A stretch of DNA of 64,000 nucleotides from Paenibacillus lupini (GTDB lineage Bacteria > Bacillota > Bacilli > Paenibacillales > Paenibacillaceae): positions 310,001 to 374,000 of the forward strand of contig NZ_JAASRW010000002.1 of NCBI RefSeq assembly GCF_011761355.1, written 5' to 3'. Of the stretch, positions 16,100 to 24,254 are shown one piece after another. The translations under genes were made by a program, and so were the position numbers. The notes beneath the pieces were generated by a model, which saw only the letters and a list, made by a program, of their open reading frames with translations, made no database searches and had not been told where the DNA came from. Position 1 is the stretch's first letter; each line of letters begins with the position of its first letter.

Positions 16100-17032
16100 C
16101 TAATTAGCTCTGCTGCGGTCTTTATAAAACACATGCACGACAATATCCTGCTTATAGTTGCCAAATTGCTTGCCAAACAAGCTGATACCGCCGCAGTGGC
16201 GGGCTGTCTCCAGTGAGGCGAGCCTAAAGCGGAAGTCTTCCCCTAGTTTGATGCCCACATCATTCACCGTAACCTCAGATAGCTTGACACCATCCAGGTA
16301 AGTACCTGTTTCCTGAATCGTTAAGGTTTTGAGTAGACCGTTCTGCGTACCAAGCTGCCACCATGCAGGTGTTAAGGCGCCGCGTTTGCTGCCGAAGTCG
16401 CCTGGACATGTCCAAACCCCAACTTCAATATCGTTAATAAAGAAGCTGATATCTGACGGCCAATTCTCGTCATAAGAAGGGGCCTCCGAGCAAAGCTCCA
16501 AGGAAATCTCAACTTGCTGAGCCGTTTGAGCAGCATGTAGATAATTGGGGATTCGGTATTCAACATAACCGCTGCCGAACCAAATATGCGCCGCATTCAT
16601 CCGCTCCGGATCGGAGAAGTATCTCGGATCATCAACTAGACCTAATATCTTCGTGTCGGAAGCGAGTCCGCAGGTTGGTTTTACGGCATAATTCGAGTAT
16701 TGCCCGATTGGAATTTCTATGGTGTATTTCGACTCTTTCTCTATTTCATTATCCATAGAAGAAGATCGAAGCTGCAGAGTAAGCGAATCAATAGCAAGGG
16801 AGCACATCTTTGGGCTTCCTCGAGTACCGGACAAGCTTTCTGTCTTAATCAGACCGCCGTCCTCCATCTTCTGAATATGTTTGGTCACGATAGCGGATGA
16901 CAAGCCAAGTGTCTCTGCTAACTCTTTAATACTCATCGACCGGTCACTAAGGAGCTCGATCATTTTCACACGCGTTTCAGATGAAAAGCATTCGAGCATT
17001 TCCATATATTTGGTACTGATTTGAATATGCAC
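16100..17032 (-). CDS. ArsR-type transcriptional regulator with a large C-terminal effector-like domain
   Basis: Of 310 residues, about 1-75 form an ArsR winged helix (MLECFSSETRVKMIELLSD, then SIKELAETLGLSSAIVTKHI). There is no metal-binding cysteine cluster of classical ArsR sensors. The remaining 230 residues are beta-rich (WFGSGYVEYRIPNY, DISFFINDIEVGVWTCPGDFG), possibly a carbohydrate-binding or jelly-roll sensor domain. I do not know a named family for it. It is divergent from the GH2 gene with two matching 21-22 nt repeats between them, so it is probably a sugar-responsive repressor of that gene (inference). Confidence 0.7.
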   Translation of the reverse strand: MHIQISTKYMEMLECFSSETRVKMIELLSDRSMSIKELAETLGLSSAIVTKHIQKMEDGGLIKTESLSGTRGSPKMCSLAIDSLTLQLRSSSMDNEIEKESKYTIEIPIGQYSNYAVKPTCGLASDTKILGLVDDPRYFSDPERMNAAHIWFGSGYVEYRIPNYLHAAQTAQQVEISLELCSEAPSYDENWPSDISFFINDIEVGVWTCPGDFGSKRGALTPAWWQLGTQNGLLKTLTIQETGTYLDGVKLSEVTVNDVGIKLGEDFRFRLASLETARHCGGISLFGKQFGNYKQDIVVHVFYKDRSRAN

Positions 17033-17079
17033 GTTATTTCCTCGCTTTCTTTCTACTCGGCTATTATATAACCATTAAG

Positions 17080-17173
17080 TTAATAAAACAACTTTTAGTT
17101 GACGTTAATTCGGTCAGGAGATAAAATAAGCTCCAGAATCATATTTATTTGTTAATATAACAACTTATTGGTT
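17080..17173. promoter_or_regulatory. Paired direct repeats between the ArsR-type regulator and the GH2 gene
   Basis: TTAATAAAACAACTTTTAGTT (17080-17100) and TTAATATAACAACTTATTGG plus TT (17152-17173) match at nearly all positions. They lie 51 nt apart in the divergent promoter region. They are good candidates for operators of the neighbouring regulator, one near each start. Confidence 0.55.
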
Positions 17174-17193
17174 AACTAACGGAGGCGTACAAG

Positions 17194-18954
17194 ATGACAA
17201 ACTTGCCAAGAGCAGAATATCCTAGACCCCAGTTCAATCGTGATGCATGGGTATGTTTGAACGGAGAATGGAAATTTGATTTTGATGATGCACGTGTTGG
17301 TAATGAAGAAGGATGGCATAACGGGAATAAAGACTTTTCCAAGCGGATTGAGGTTCCATTCAGCTTCGAAAGTAAATTAAGCGGCATCGGCGATCCAACA
17401 TTCCACGATGTGGTATGGTACCGCAGACAGCTTGAGATTCCAAAATCGTTCCAAGGCAAAAGAGTTGTGCTGCATTTTGGTGCAGTAGACTATGAGGCTT
17501 CGGTTTGGTTAAACGGCCAGCTCGTTGCAACGCATGAAGGTGGACATACACCATTCCATGCCGACATAACAGACGCATTGCAGGCAAATGGCGACAACAC
17601 ACTGGTTGTCAAAGCAGTTGATCATGGTACGGATGTATTCCTGCCTCGCGGTAAACAGTTCTGGGAAGAGAAATCCCGTGCGATCTGGTACACACGTACA
17701 ACGGGGATCTGGCAGTCCGTATGGATGGAAGCGGTAGCACCGGTTCACCTTCAGAAGGTGAAATATGTAGCGGATATCGATATGAATGAAATTCAAATCC
17801 GCTCGTTTGTAGGCGGTTTTGTACAAGGGACGAAGAACGTAAGCCTTTCTGTCAAGATTTCTTTCGCAGGAGAGATTGTATCGGAAGACACGTATCAAGT
17901 GCGGGCAGGCGAAGAGAGTCGGAAAATTAAGCTCAGCGGCTTAAACGATCATGGAATGGACCGGTACTGGTGGCCGGAGCGTCCAAATCTGTATGACGTG
18001 GAATACGTGGTGTCGGTTGACGGTGCAGAGGTTGACCGGGTGACAAGTTACTTCGGTATGCGGAAAATCTCGATCGAAAACGGCAAATTCAACTTGAATA
18101 ACCGTCCTTACTTCATGAAGCTTGTACTTGATCAAGGCTACTTCCCTGACGGCAACCTGACTCCACCAACCGATGAAGCGATTAAGCTGGACGTAGAGCT
18201 GATGAAGGAAATGGGCTTCAACGGTGCGCGTAAGCATCAGAAGGTCGAAGATCCTCGCTTCCTGTATTGGTGCGACAAGCTGGGCCTTATCGTATGGGGC
18301 GAGATGGCGAATGCCTATGACTACTCTGAGGAGTATGTCCGCCGGATTACGAAGGAGTGGCAGGAAGCGATGGACCGTGATTTCAACCATCCTTGTATTG
18401 CCGTATGGGTTCCGCTAAATGAAAGCTGGGGAGTACCAAATATCCAGATCGACGAGCGTCAGCAGCAGCATGCGATGGCTATGTACCACCTGACCAAATC
18501 GCTTGACCCGACTCGTCCTGTCATCTCGAATGACGGCTGGGAAATGGTTGCTACTGATCTGTACAACATCCATGACTACGAGTGGAGACGTGAGGTGCTC
18601 GAGGATCGTTATGGCAGTGTGGACAAAGCAGTGTCGGCTATGCCAGCCAACCGCCGTCTTAGCGTAGGTGGTCACGAATATGATGGACAACCGATTCTGA
18701 TTACTGAATTCGGCGGAATCGCCTACAAGAAAAGCGACTGGGAAGGCTGGGGTTACTCCGGTGCTTCGAACGATGAAGACTTCGTTGAACGTCTTCGTAA
18801 TGTGATTCAGCCGCTTATCTTCTCCGGCGTTGTTCAAGGCTACTGCTATACGCAGCTGACTGACGTTGAGCAGGAGATCAACGGGCTCCTCACTTACGAC
18901 CGCAAGCCGAAAATACCGCTCGAGCTGATCAAAGCAATCAACGAAGGCAAGTAA
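17194..18954 (+). CDS. Cytoplasmic GH2-family glycosidase
   Basis: The 586-residue protein has the GH2 order: jelly-roll sugar-binding domain (about 10-180), immunoglobulin-like domain (about 185-285) and TIM barrel (about 290-585). The acid/base Glu is in NESWG (about residue 410) and the nucleophile in TEFGG (about residue 505). GH2 includes beta-galactosidases, beta-glucuronidases, beta-mannosidases and alpha-L-arabinopyranosidases. The short form without C-terminal domains resembles intracellular enzymes often annotated as beta-galactosidase, but specificity is open. A GGAGG site precedes the ATG. It is likely controlled by the divergent ArsR-type gene. Confidence 0.85.
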   Translation: MTNLPRAEYPRPQFNRDAWVCLNGEWKFDFDDARVGNEEGWHNGNKDFSKRIEVPFSFESKLSGIGDPTFHDVVWYRRQLEIPKSFQGKRVVLHFGAVDYEASVWLNGQLVATHEGGHTPFHADITDALQANGDNTLVVKAVDHGTDVFLPRGKQFWEEKSRAIWYTRTTGIWQSVWMEAVAPVHLQKVKYVADIDMNEIQIRSFVGGFVQGTKNVSLSVKISFAGEIVSEDTYQVRAGEESRKIKLSGLNDHGMDRYWWPERPNLYDVEYVVSVDGAEVDRVTSYFGMRKISIENGKFNLNNRPYFMKLVLDQGYFPDGNLTPPTDEAIKLDVELMKEMGFNGARKHQKVEDPRFLYWCDKLGLIVWGEMANAYDYSEEYVRRITKEWQEAMDRDFNHPCIAVWVPLNESWGVPNIQIDERQQQHAMAMYHLTKSLDPTRPVISNDGWEMVATDLYNIHDYEWRREVLEDRYGSVDKAVSAMPANRRLSVGGHEYDGQPILITEFGGIAYKKSDWEGWGYSGASNDEDFVERLRNVIQPLIFSGVVQGYCYTQLTDVEQEINGLLTYDRKPKIPLELIKAINEGK

Positions 18955-18964
18955 CAGCAGAAGC

Positions 18965-19007
18965 CCGGACAGCCAGAGAACGACCTTAAGGCTGTCCGGT
19001 TTTTTTG
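18965..19007 (+). terminator. Intrinsic terminator after the GH2 gene
   Basis: CCGGACAGCC (18965-18974) pairs with GGCTGTCCGG (18990-18999), followed by eight T. Confidence 0.9.
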
Positions 19008-19133
19008 TCCGCTCTAATACGAGCATCTATAAATATGTCCATTCCTTCTAAAAAAGCGACATGGGAGTGCTATCCCCCGAAAGCTAGAATGAGAAACAGA
19101 AAGAGCAGCAAACACATTCTAGGGGGAAGCAAA

Positions 19134-20441
19134 ATGAAAAAAACGACTAAGCTCTTAGGTACTTCGTTAATCGCACTTAGCCTGGTTGCAGCAGCGGGCT
19201 GCGGCAGCAATAATGGCGGGAATAATGCTGAAAGCAATAATCAAGGCAGCACGAATGCAGCAGCAGGCAATAGCACAAACGCTAAAGCTGAAAAAGCAGA
19301 TATCCTGTTCTGGACGCCATTCTCCGGCGCTGATGGCGAGTTCATGAAGAAGATCGTTGAGAAGTATAACTCTTCCCAAGACACCTACAAAGTGAAACTC
19401 GTTATTCAGCCAAATGGTGAATATTATAAGCTGCTTGACGTGGCGATGAGCGCAGGCAAAGACCGCCCTGACCTGGCGATCATGCACGTAGACCAAATTC
19501 CTACCTATGTAAACAAAGGTCAGCTTCAGCCGATGGACGATCTGGCAGCAGCTTCCGCCATTAACAAAACAGATTATGTAGAAGCACCAGTAAATTACGA
19601 GACAATTGACAACAAATGGTATGGTATTCCGCTCGATATTCATCCGCTCGTTATGTACTACAACAAAGACTTGTTCGAGCAAGCTGGAATTACAGCTCCA
19701 CCAACAAACCGCGCGGAATTCGAAGCAGATGTCGAGAAGCTGACGAACAAAGATAAAGGCACATACGGCTATGTTGTTCCAACACTTTGGCCGCAGCAGT
19801 TCATTTTCCCAACACTTGTATGGCAAAATGGCGGCGATCTCTGGAACGGAACAGACGTTGCTTACAACTCACCGGAAGCAGTAGAGATGGTGCAGTGGAT
19901 GCGCAGCCTCGTAGACAAAGGTGTATCCCCGGGCAACGTACAGCAAGACGGTGAGAACACGTTGTTCCTGCAAGGTAAAAACGCGATCCAATTTAACGGT
20001 CCTTGGATGAAAGGACAGTTCGACGAAGCGGGTATCAATTACGGCGTAGCGCCTGTTCCACAAATCGGTAAAGCCAAGCAAGCAGTATATGCAGGCTCCC
20101 ATAACTTCGTATTGCCTAAAGGTGTAACAGACGCAAATGTTGTAAAAGGCATCGGCGATTTCGTGAAATATGTATCGACCAACTCGATGGACTGGGCGGC
20201 TTCCGGCCAAGCGCTGGCATCCAAGCCAATGCTTGAATCCGAAGAGTTCAAAGCTCTTGATATGCAAAGCAACGTAGCGAAAGCATTTGAATATGTTCAA
20301 TTCGCGCCTAACGTACTGAACTGGGCAACGATCTCAGATCCAATCTGGGGCGAACTGAGCAATGCGCTGCTTGGCAAGAAGGACGCTCAAAAAGCGATGG
20401 ATGATGCAGTAGCGAAGTCCAGACAAGCGATGAAAAAATAA
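19134..20441 (+). CDS. ABC sugar-transporter substrate-binding lipoprotein 1
   Basis: The 435-residue protein begins MKKTTKLLGTSLIALS with lipobox AAAGC (Cys23), followed by an Asn/Ser/Gly-rich linker and an extracellular solute-binding family 1 domain (about 55-435). The start at 19134 has AGGGGGAAGC upstream; a longer ORF from 19005 reads through the previous terminator. It binds oligosaccharide outside the membrane and delivers it to the two permeases that follow. A hairpin just after the gene probably raises its level over the permeases. The operon's second lipoprotein shares the opening pattern WTPFSG, so they are paralogues. No ATPase gene is present; a shared MsmX-type ATPase would be needed. 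Confidence 0.9.
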   Translation: MKKTTKLLGTSLIALSLVAAAGCGSNNGGNNAESNNQGSTNAAAGNSTNAKAEKADILFWTPFSGADGEFMKKIVEKYNSSQDTYKVKLVIQPNGEYYKLLDVAMSAGKDRPDLAIMHVDQIPTYVNKGQLQPMDDLAAASAINKTDYVEAPVNYETIDNKWYGIPLDIHPLVMYYNKDLFEQAGITAPPTNRAEFEADVEKLTNKDKGTYGYVVPTLWPQQFIFPTLVWQNGGDLWNGTDVAYNSPEAVEMVQWMRSLVDKGVSPGNVQQDGENTLFLQGKNAIQFNGPWMKGQFDEAGINYGVAPVPQIGKAKQAVYAGSHNFVLPKGVTDANVVKGIGDFVKYVSTNSMDWAASGQALASKPMLESEEFKALDMQSNVAKAFEYVQFAPNVLNWATISDPIWGELSNALLGKKDAQKAMDDAVAKSRQAMKK

Positions 20442-20475
20442 CCGTCACCTTTATACAATATGATCATTATGGGAG

Positions 20476-20508
20476 GACGAGGAGGCGAATAAAATCGCTT
20501 CTTCGTTC
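20476..20508 (+). terminator. Hairpin between binding protein and permease genes
   Basis: GACGAGGAGGCGA pairs with TCGCTTCTTCGTTC (stem of about 12 bp with G-U pairs). A pyrimidine stretch TCTCTACTTTTATCC follows. It probably acts as partial terminator or 3' stabiliser of the binding-protein mRNA. Confidence 0.5.
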
Positions 20509-20546
20509 TCTACTTTTATCCTTAACCGGAAATGGAGGAGCTGCAC

Positions 20547-21440
20547 TTGGTTAAGAGCACTTTGCAATCACGCTTAACGTCAACTTTGTTTGTACTGCCT
20601 TATTTGCTCAGCTTCTGCGCTTTTCTGCTGATCCCGATTTTGTACGGGCTGTATATTTCATTCCATGATTTCGAGCTTCTGTCGGATGATCATAAGCTTG
20701 TTGGCCTCGATAATTACATCAAAATATTTACACCTGGTTCCTATTTATTCGAGCAATTTACGACAGGTTTATGGAATACGGTCCAGTTCGTACTGTATTC
20801 CGTCCCGCTGCTTGTTGTTCTCGGTCTTGCTCTCGCCTTGCTGCTGAATCAGCTGCCGAAGCGAATTCGAGGGATGTTCCGTACTTTTTATTTCATGCCT
20901 TATGCGATCTCCGGTTCTGTAATGGCCGTTATTTGGCTGATGATGTTTGATACGAATGCGGGCTTCCTGAACGGACTCTTGGCTAAGCTTCATATTGATC
21001 CGGTGGCTTGGCTGACGGATATGCCGTGGGTATGGGTATCTCTGGTCATGACTACGCTTTGGTGGACGATTGGCTTTAATATGATTATTTTCACCAACGC
21101 TCTGAATGAAGTGCCGGAAGATTATTATGAGGCGGCTTCGATTGACGGTGCGAATGCATGGAGGAAGTTCGTCAGCATTACACTACCATCGATTCGTCCA
21201 GTTATGTTGTTTATCATCATTACTTCTACCATTGCTTCGTTTAACGTTTATGCGCAGCCGTTCCTGCTTACACGTGGAGGACCTGGCGACAGTACAAAGG
21301 TTCTGCTCATGAACGTGCTGGATGAAGCATTCAAAGGCAAGCAGGTTGGTTCAGCTTCCGCAATGGCAATTATGATGGCGATCATTATCATTATTGTCTC
21401 GGCTGTCCAATACCGGATTGCTTACGGAAGGAAGGAGTAG
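20547..21440 (+). CDS. ABC sugar-transporter permease (MalF/UgpA type)
   Basis: The protein has about 297 residues and six predicted membrane helices. The EAA loop, YYEAASIDGANAWRKFVSIT, contacts the ATPase. I prefer the TTG at 20547 because GGAGGAG lies 6 nt upstream, and that site would be inside the coding region if the ATG at 20532 were used. It forms the channel with the next gene, whose start is 5 nt after this stop. Confidence 0.85.
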   Translation: MVKSTLQSRLTSTLFVLPYLLSFCAFLLIPILYGLYISFHDFELLSDDHKLVGLDNYIKIFTPGSYLFEQFTTGLWNTVQFVLYSVPLLVVLGLALALLLNQLPKRIRGMFRTFYFMPYAISGSVMAVIWLMMFDTNAGFLNGLLAKLHIDPVAWLTDMPWVWVSLVMTTLWWTIGFNMIIFTNALNEVPEDYYEAASIDGANAWRKFVSITLPSIRPVMLFIIITSTIASFNVYAQPFLLTRGGPGDSTKVLLMNVLDEAFKGKQVGSASAMAIMMAIIIIIVSAVQYRIAYGRKE

Positions 21441-21445
21441 GCGGC

Positions 21446-22270
21446 ATGAAAAAAACATTACTTGTTCTTGTTGCAGTCATAATCGCAGTTATTTTCCTGC
21501 TTCCACTTATTTGGATGTTGTCCACTTCCTTCAAGAATGATTTTGAAGCTCTGGCAGGACAGTTGAGTCTTATTCCGAAGAAGCCAACATTCGAGAACTA
21601 TGTTGACGGTTTAAAAGGAAACCTGATGAATGTTCCAATTACTCGCTGGATTACGAACTCCTTATTCGTAGGCGCTGCGGGTACAGCTATTGTGCTTCTA
21701 TTCTCGTCGATGGCTGCGTATGCGCTAGCTCGTCTGCAGGATTTGCCGCTTCGCAAGCTGATGTTCCCGATGTTCATTGGCTCGATGATGATTCCAGGCG
21801 TATTGACCTTCCTGCCGATGTACATGGAGTTTAACGCACTTGGTTGGATTAATACGTATGCAGCCCTCATTTTCCCTTACTCGAGTGGTGCATTTGGTGT
21901 ATTTCTACTCTTTCAATTTTTCACAGCGTTTCCGAAGGAAATCGAAGAGGCAGCCCGGATTGATGGTGCAAACAAATGGCAGATCTACTCGCGTATTCTG
22001 CTGCCAGCTTCGGTATCCATTATGGTGACGCTTGCGATCTTTACCTTTATGGGTATTTACAATGATTTCGTTTGGCCGCTTTATTCGACGACTTCGCCGG
22101 AGATGCGCACCATTACAGCCGGCATTGCGATGATGGCACAAGGCAGCTATACCCAAGCGTACGGCAAGCTGATGTCGATGACAGTTATTGCAACGCTTCC
22201 GGTGTTCATTATTTTCATCGTTGGCCAACGTTCATTCGTTAAAGCGATTACACAAGCAGGAGTCAAATAG
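21446..22270 (+). CDS. ABC sugar-transporter permease (MalG/UgpE type)
   Basis: The 274-residue protein has six membrane helices and the EAA loop EIEEAARIDGANKWQIYSRI. The Shine-Dalgarno GGAAGGAG overlaps the end of the preceding permease, so the two are translationally linked. It is followed by a 147-nt spacer with two copies of the CTTACGAAGTAAGAAT hairpin repeat before the GH43 gene. Confidence 0.9.
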   Translation: MKKTLLVLVAVIIAVIFLLPLIWMLSTSFKNDFEALAGQLSLIPKKPTFENYVDGLKGNLMNVPITRWITNSLFVGAAGTAIVLLFSSMAAYALARLQDLPLRKLMFPMFIGSMMIPGVLTFLPMYMEFNALGWINTYAALIFPYSSGAFGVFLLFQFFTAFPKEIEEAARIDGANKWQIYSRILLPASVSIMVTLAIFTFMGIYNDFVWPLYSTTSPEMRTITAGIAMMAQGSYTQAYGKLMSMTVIATLPVFIIFIVGQRSFVKAITQAGVK

Positions 22271-22271
22271 G

Positions 22272-22398
22272 CTTACGAAGTAAGAATCGCCTATAAATCT
22301 GGTACCCAGACTTATAAATGGCCATTCTTTAAGACAATGCTTACGAAGTAAGAATGACCACATATGGCTAGTTACTAGCCAAAAGAGTGTCCATTCTT
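22272..22398 (+). repeat. Structured spacer with two CTTACGAAGTAAGAAT repeats
   Basis: The 16-mer occurs at 22272-22287 and 22340-22355 and is itself a hairpin (CTTAC-GAA-GTAAG). In both cases AAGAAT also pairs with a later ATTCTT (22324-22329 and 22393-22398), enclosing an imperfect long stem. The inner cores are TCTGG-TAC-CCAGA in the first and GGCTAGT-T-ACTAGCC region in the second. The second copy ends only 3 nt before the AGGAGG of the GH43 gene. Confidence 0.65.
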
Positions 22399-22417
22399 TT
22401 CAGGAGGTAATCGAAAG

Positions 22418-24157
22418 TTGAACTCAAAACGATGGTCTGCTATAACAGCAGCTGTGCTGATTGTTATAGCAGCTGGAATAGGGGTGTGGACAATGAAAGA
22501 TCAAGGGCAGGAAGCACAGGAAAACACAGCCGTTTACAACGGACATGGAGGTACGTTCAAGAACACGCTTGCAGAGATCGATACGCCTGACCCAGCCGTT
22601 GTTTATAAGGATGGCTACTATTACATGACCTTTACGCACAATGGTGCCGATGTGATGGTTATGAAATCTCGTACAATCGACTTCAAGCAGGCAGAGCGGA
22701 AGACAGTCTGGTACCCGGATATGGGGACGAATTATTCAGCTGAGCTGTGGGCTCCCGAGATTCAATTTATTCAGGGAAAATGGTATATCTACTTCGCTGC
22801 TGATGACGGGCTTAATGAGAATCACCGGATGTTTGTCTTAGAAGCTGATACGGATGATCCGATGGGAAGTTATACCTTCAAAGGCCAGGTAAAGGACGAC
22901 TCCAACAAATGGGCTATTGATGGTCTTGCAATGGAGCTCGACAATAAGCTTTATTTCGTCTGGTCCGGCTGGGAAGGCGACATCAATTTACAGCAAAATA
23001 CGTACATCGCGCCGATGAGCGATCCGGTCACCATTAGCGGACCACGTGTCTTATTGTCCGAGCCTGATCTGGAATGGGAGAAAGCCGGCGGTCCTCCTTA
23101 TATTAATGAAGGGCATTCCATTCTCCATCATAACGGCCAGGTTCATATCGTCTATTCAGGCGCAGGCAGTTGGACGCCGTTCTATTCACTTGGCATGCTA
23201 ACGCTGAAAGAAGGAACCGACCCGCTTGTTGCCTCGAACTGGACCAAAGCGGAGCAGCCGATTCTCAAAATGGACGAAGAAGCAGGCGTATACGGTCCAG
23301 GACATAATTCCTTTGTTTCGTCGCCTGACGGCACAGAGCAATGGATCGTCTATCATGCGACAACAGCGCCGACGGATGGCTGGGGTAACCGCAAAGCACG
23401 TGCCCAGAAGCTGACTTGGGATGCGGAAGGCAATCTGCAAATTGGTAAGCCGCTCTCACTGGATACCGCCATTGAAGTTCCTTCGGGGATGGGAGTATTT
23501 AAGGCGGAACCGGCAGCAGCAGATGTAACATTTAATCTGATTCTGTCCAACGTTCATACAACGGGTCCATTAATGATTCATTATAAGAATGAAACAGGTG
23601 AGATGCTTAAAGCTAAAGTAAGCGTGAACGGTGAGCAAGCATCAGAGGTTACACTTCCGAAGAGCAGCGGAGTGGGTTATGCCTATACCGATATCCCTCT
23701 TGCGGCAGGCATGAACGAAATCAGTATTGCAATTGATGGCGGGCAAGGAACAATTGAAGCGATTGAGCTTCCAAGATATGAAGCGGAATTCGCCTCGACA
23801 GGTCCGCAAGGAACGGCCGAAGAGAATCTGTTTGCCTCGGGTACAGGCAAAGTTGTTATTGCCCCTGGCGAAGGTGAAGCGGTACGTTTCGAGAACATTC
23901 TGGTTCCTGTTAGCGGCAAATATGAGATTCGCATAGCCGCCGCGAATTCATCTGGTAATGATGCAGAGCTGCATATCCGAGTGGAGGATGGCAAAGGAAA
24001 AGACGAAAGGGTTATTTTCCCATCCGGTAAGCGCAACAATTACCAGACACAATCTGTCACAATACAATTGAAGGCTGGCAAGAACGCCCTTATACTTGAG
24101 AATGCGACAGAAGAAGTACACGTCGATTATATGGACATCAAGAGAGTTTCTAACTAA
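22418..24157 (+). CDS. Membrane-anchored or exported GH43 arabinosidase-type enzyme with C-terminal CBM
   Basis: The 579-residue protein starts at TTG 22418 (AGGAGG 10 nt upstream). Residues 7-25 are a hydrophobic signal or anchor without a clear lipobox. The GH43 propeller (about 45-355) has catalytic candidates TPDPAVV (Asp58), AIDGLAM (Asp168) and INEGHSI (Glu231). The rest (about 370-579) has two beta-sandwich parts; the last (from EAEFASTG) resembles CBM6/CBM35. It is encoded inside the transporter operon, so it likely trims arabino- or xylo-oligosaccharides at the cell surface before uptake. It differs from the secreted GH43 at 8-10.5 kb in modules. Confidence 0.85.
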   Translation: MNSKRWSAITAAVLIVIAAGIGVWTMKDQGQEAQENTAVYNGHGGTFKNTLAEIDTPDPAVVYKDGYYYMTFTHNGADVMVMKSRTIDFKQAERKTVWYPDMGTNYSAELWAPEIQFIQGKWYIYFAADDGLNENHRMFVLEADTDDPMGSYTFKGQVKDDSNKWAIDGLAMELDNKLYFVWSGWEGDINLQQNTYIAPMSDPVTISGPRVLLSEPDLEWEKAGGPPYINEGHSILHHNGQVHIVYSGAGSWTPFYSLGMLTLKEGTDPLVASNWTKAEQPILKMDEEAGVYGPGHNSFVSSPDGTEQWIVYHATTAPTDGWGNRKARAQKLTWDAEGNLQIGKPLSLDTAIEVPSGMGVFKAEPAAADVTFNLILSNVHTTGPLMIHYKNETGEMLKAKVSVNGEQASEVTLPKSSGVGYAYTDIPLAAGMNEISIAIDGGQGTIEAIELPRYEAEFASTGPQGTAEENLFASGTGKVVIAPGEGEAVRFENILVPVSGKYEIRIAAANSSGNDAELHIRVEDGKGKDERVIFPSGKRNNYQTQSVTIQLKAGKNALILENATEEVHVDYMDIKRVSN

Positions 24158-24165
24158 TAGCTTAG

Positions 24166-24237
24166 CTTACGAAGTAAGAATTGTTAGCAATTCTTCTGAG
24201 CTTATGCTTTCGAAGCAGGAATTGCTTCACCATTCTT
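24166..24237 (+). repeat. Structured spacer, third CTTACGAAGTAAGAAT copy
   Basis: The 16-mer is at 24166-24181. Its 3' part also forms AAGAATTG-TTAG-CAATTCTT (24176-24195, perfect 8 bp), followed by GAAGCA-GGAAT-TGCTTC (24212-24228). It ends in ATTCTTTTTAGGAGG, the ribosome-binding site of the next gene, as in the spacer before the GH43 gene. Confidence 0.6.
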
Positions 24238-24254
24238 TTTAGGAGGCGCTGGTC

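Noticed and set aside
18415..19026. Long antisense ORFs within GH2, binding-protein and GH87 genes (for example 203, 219 and 240 codons)
   Set aside because: They arise from biased codon use of the sense gene. None has a start site or known domain.
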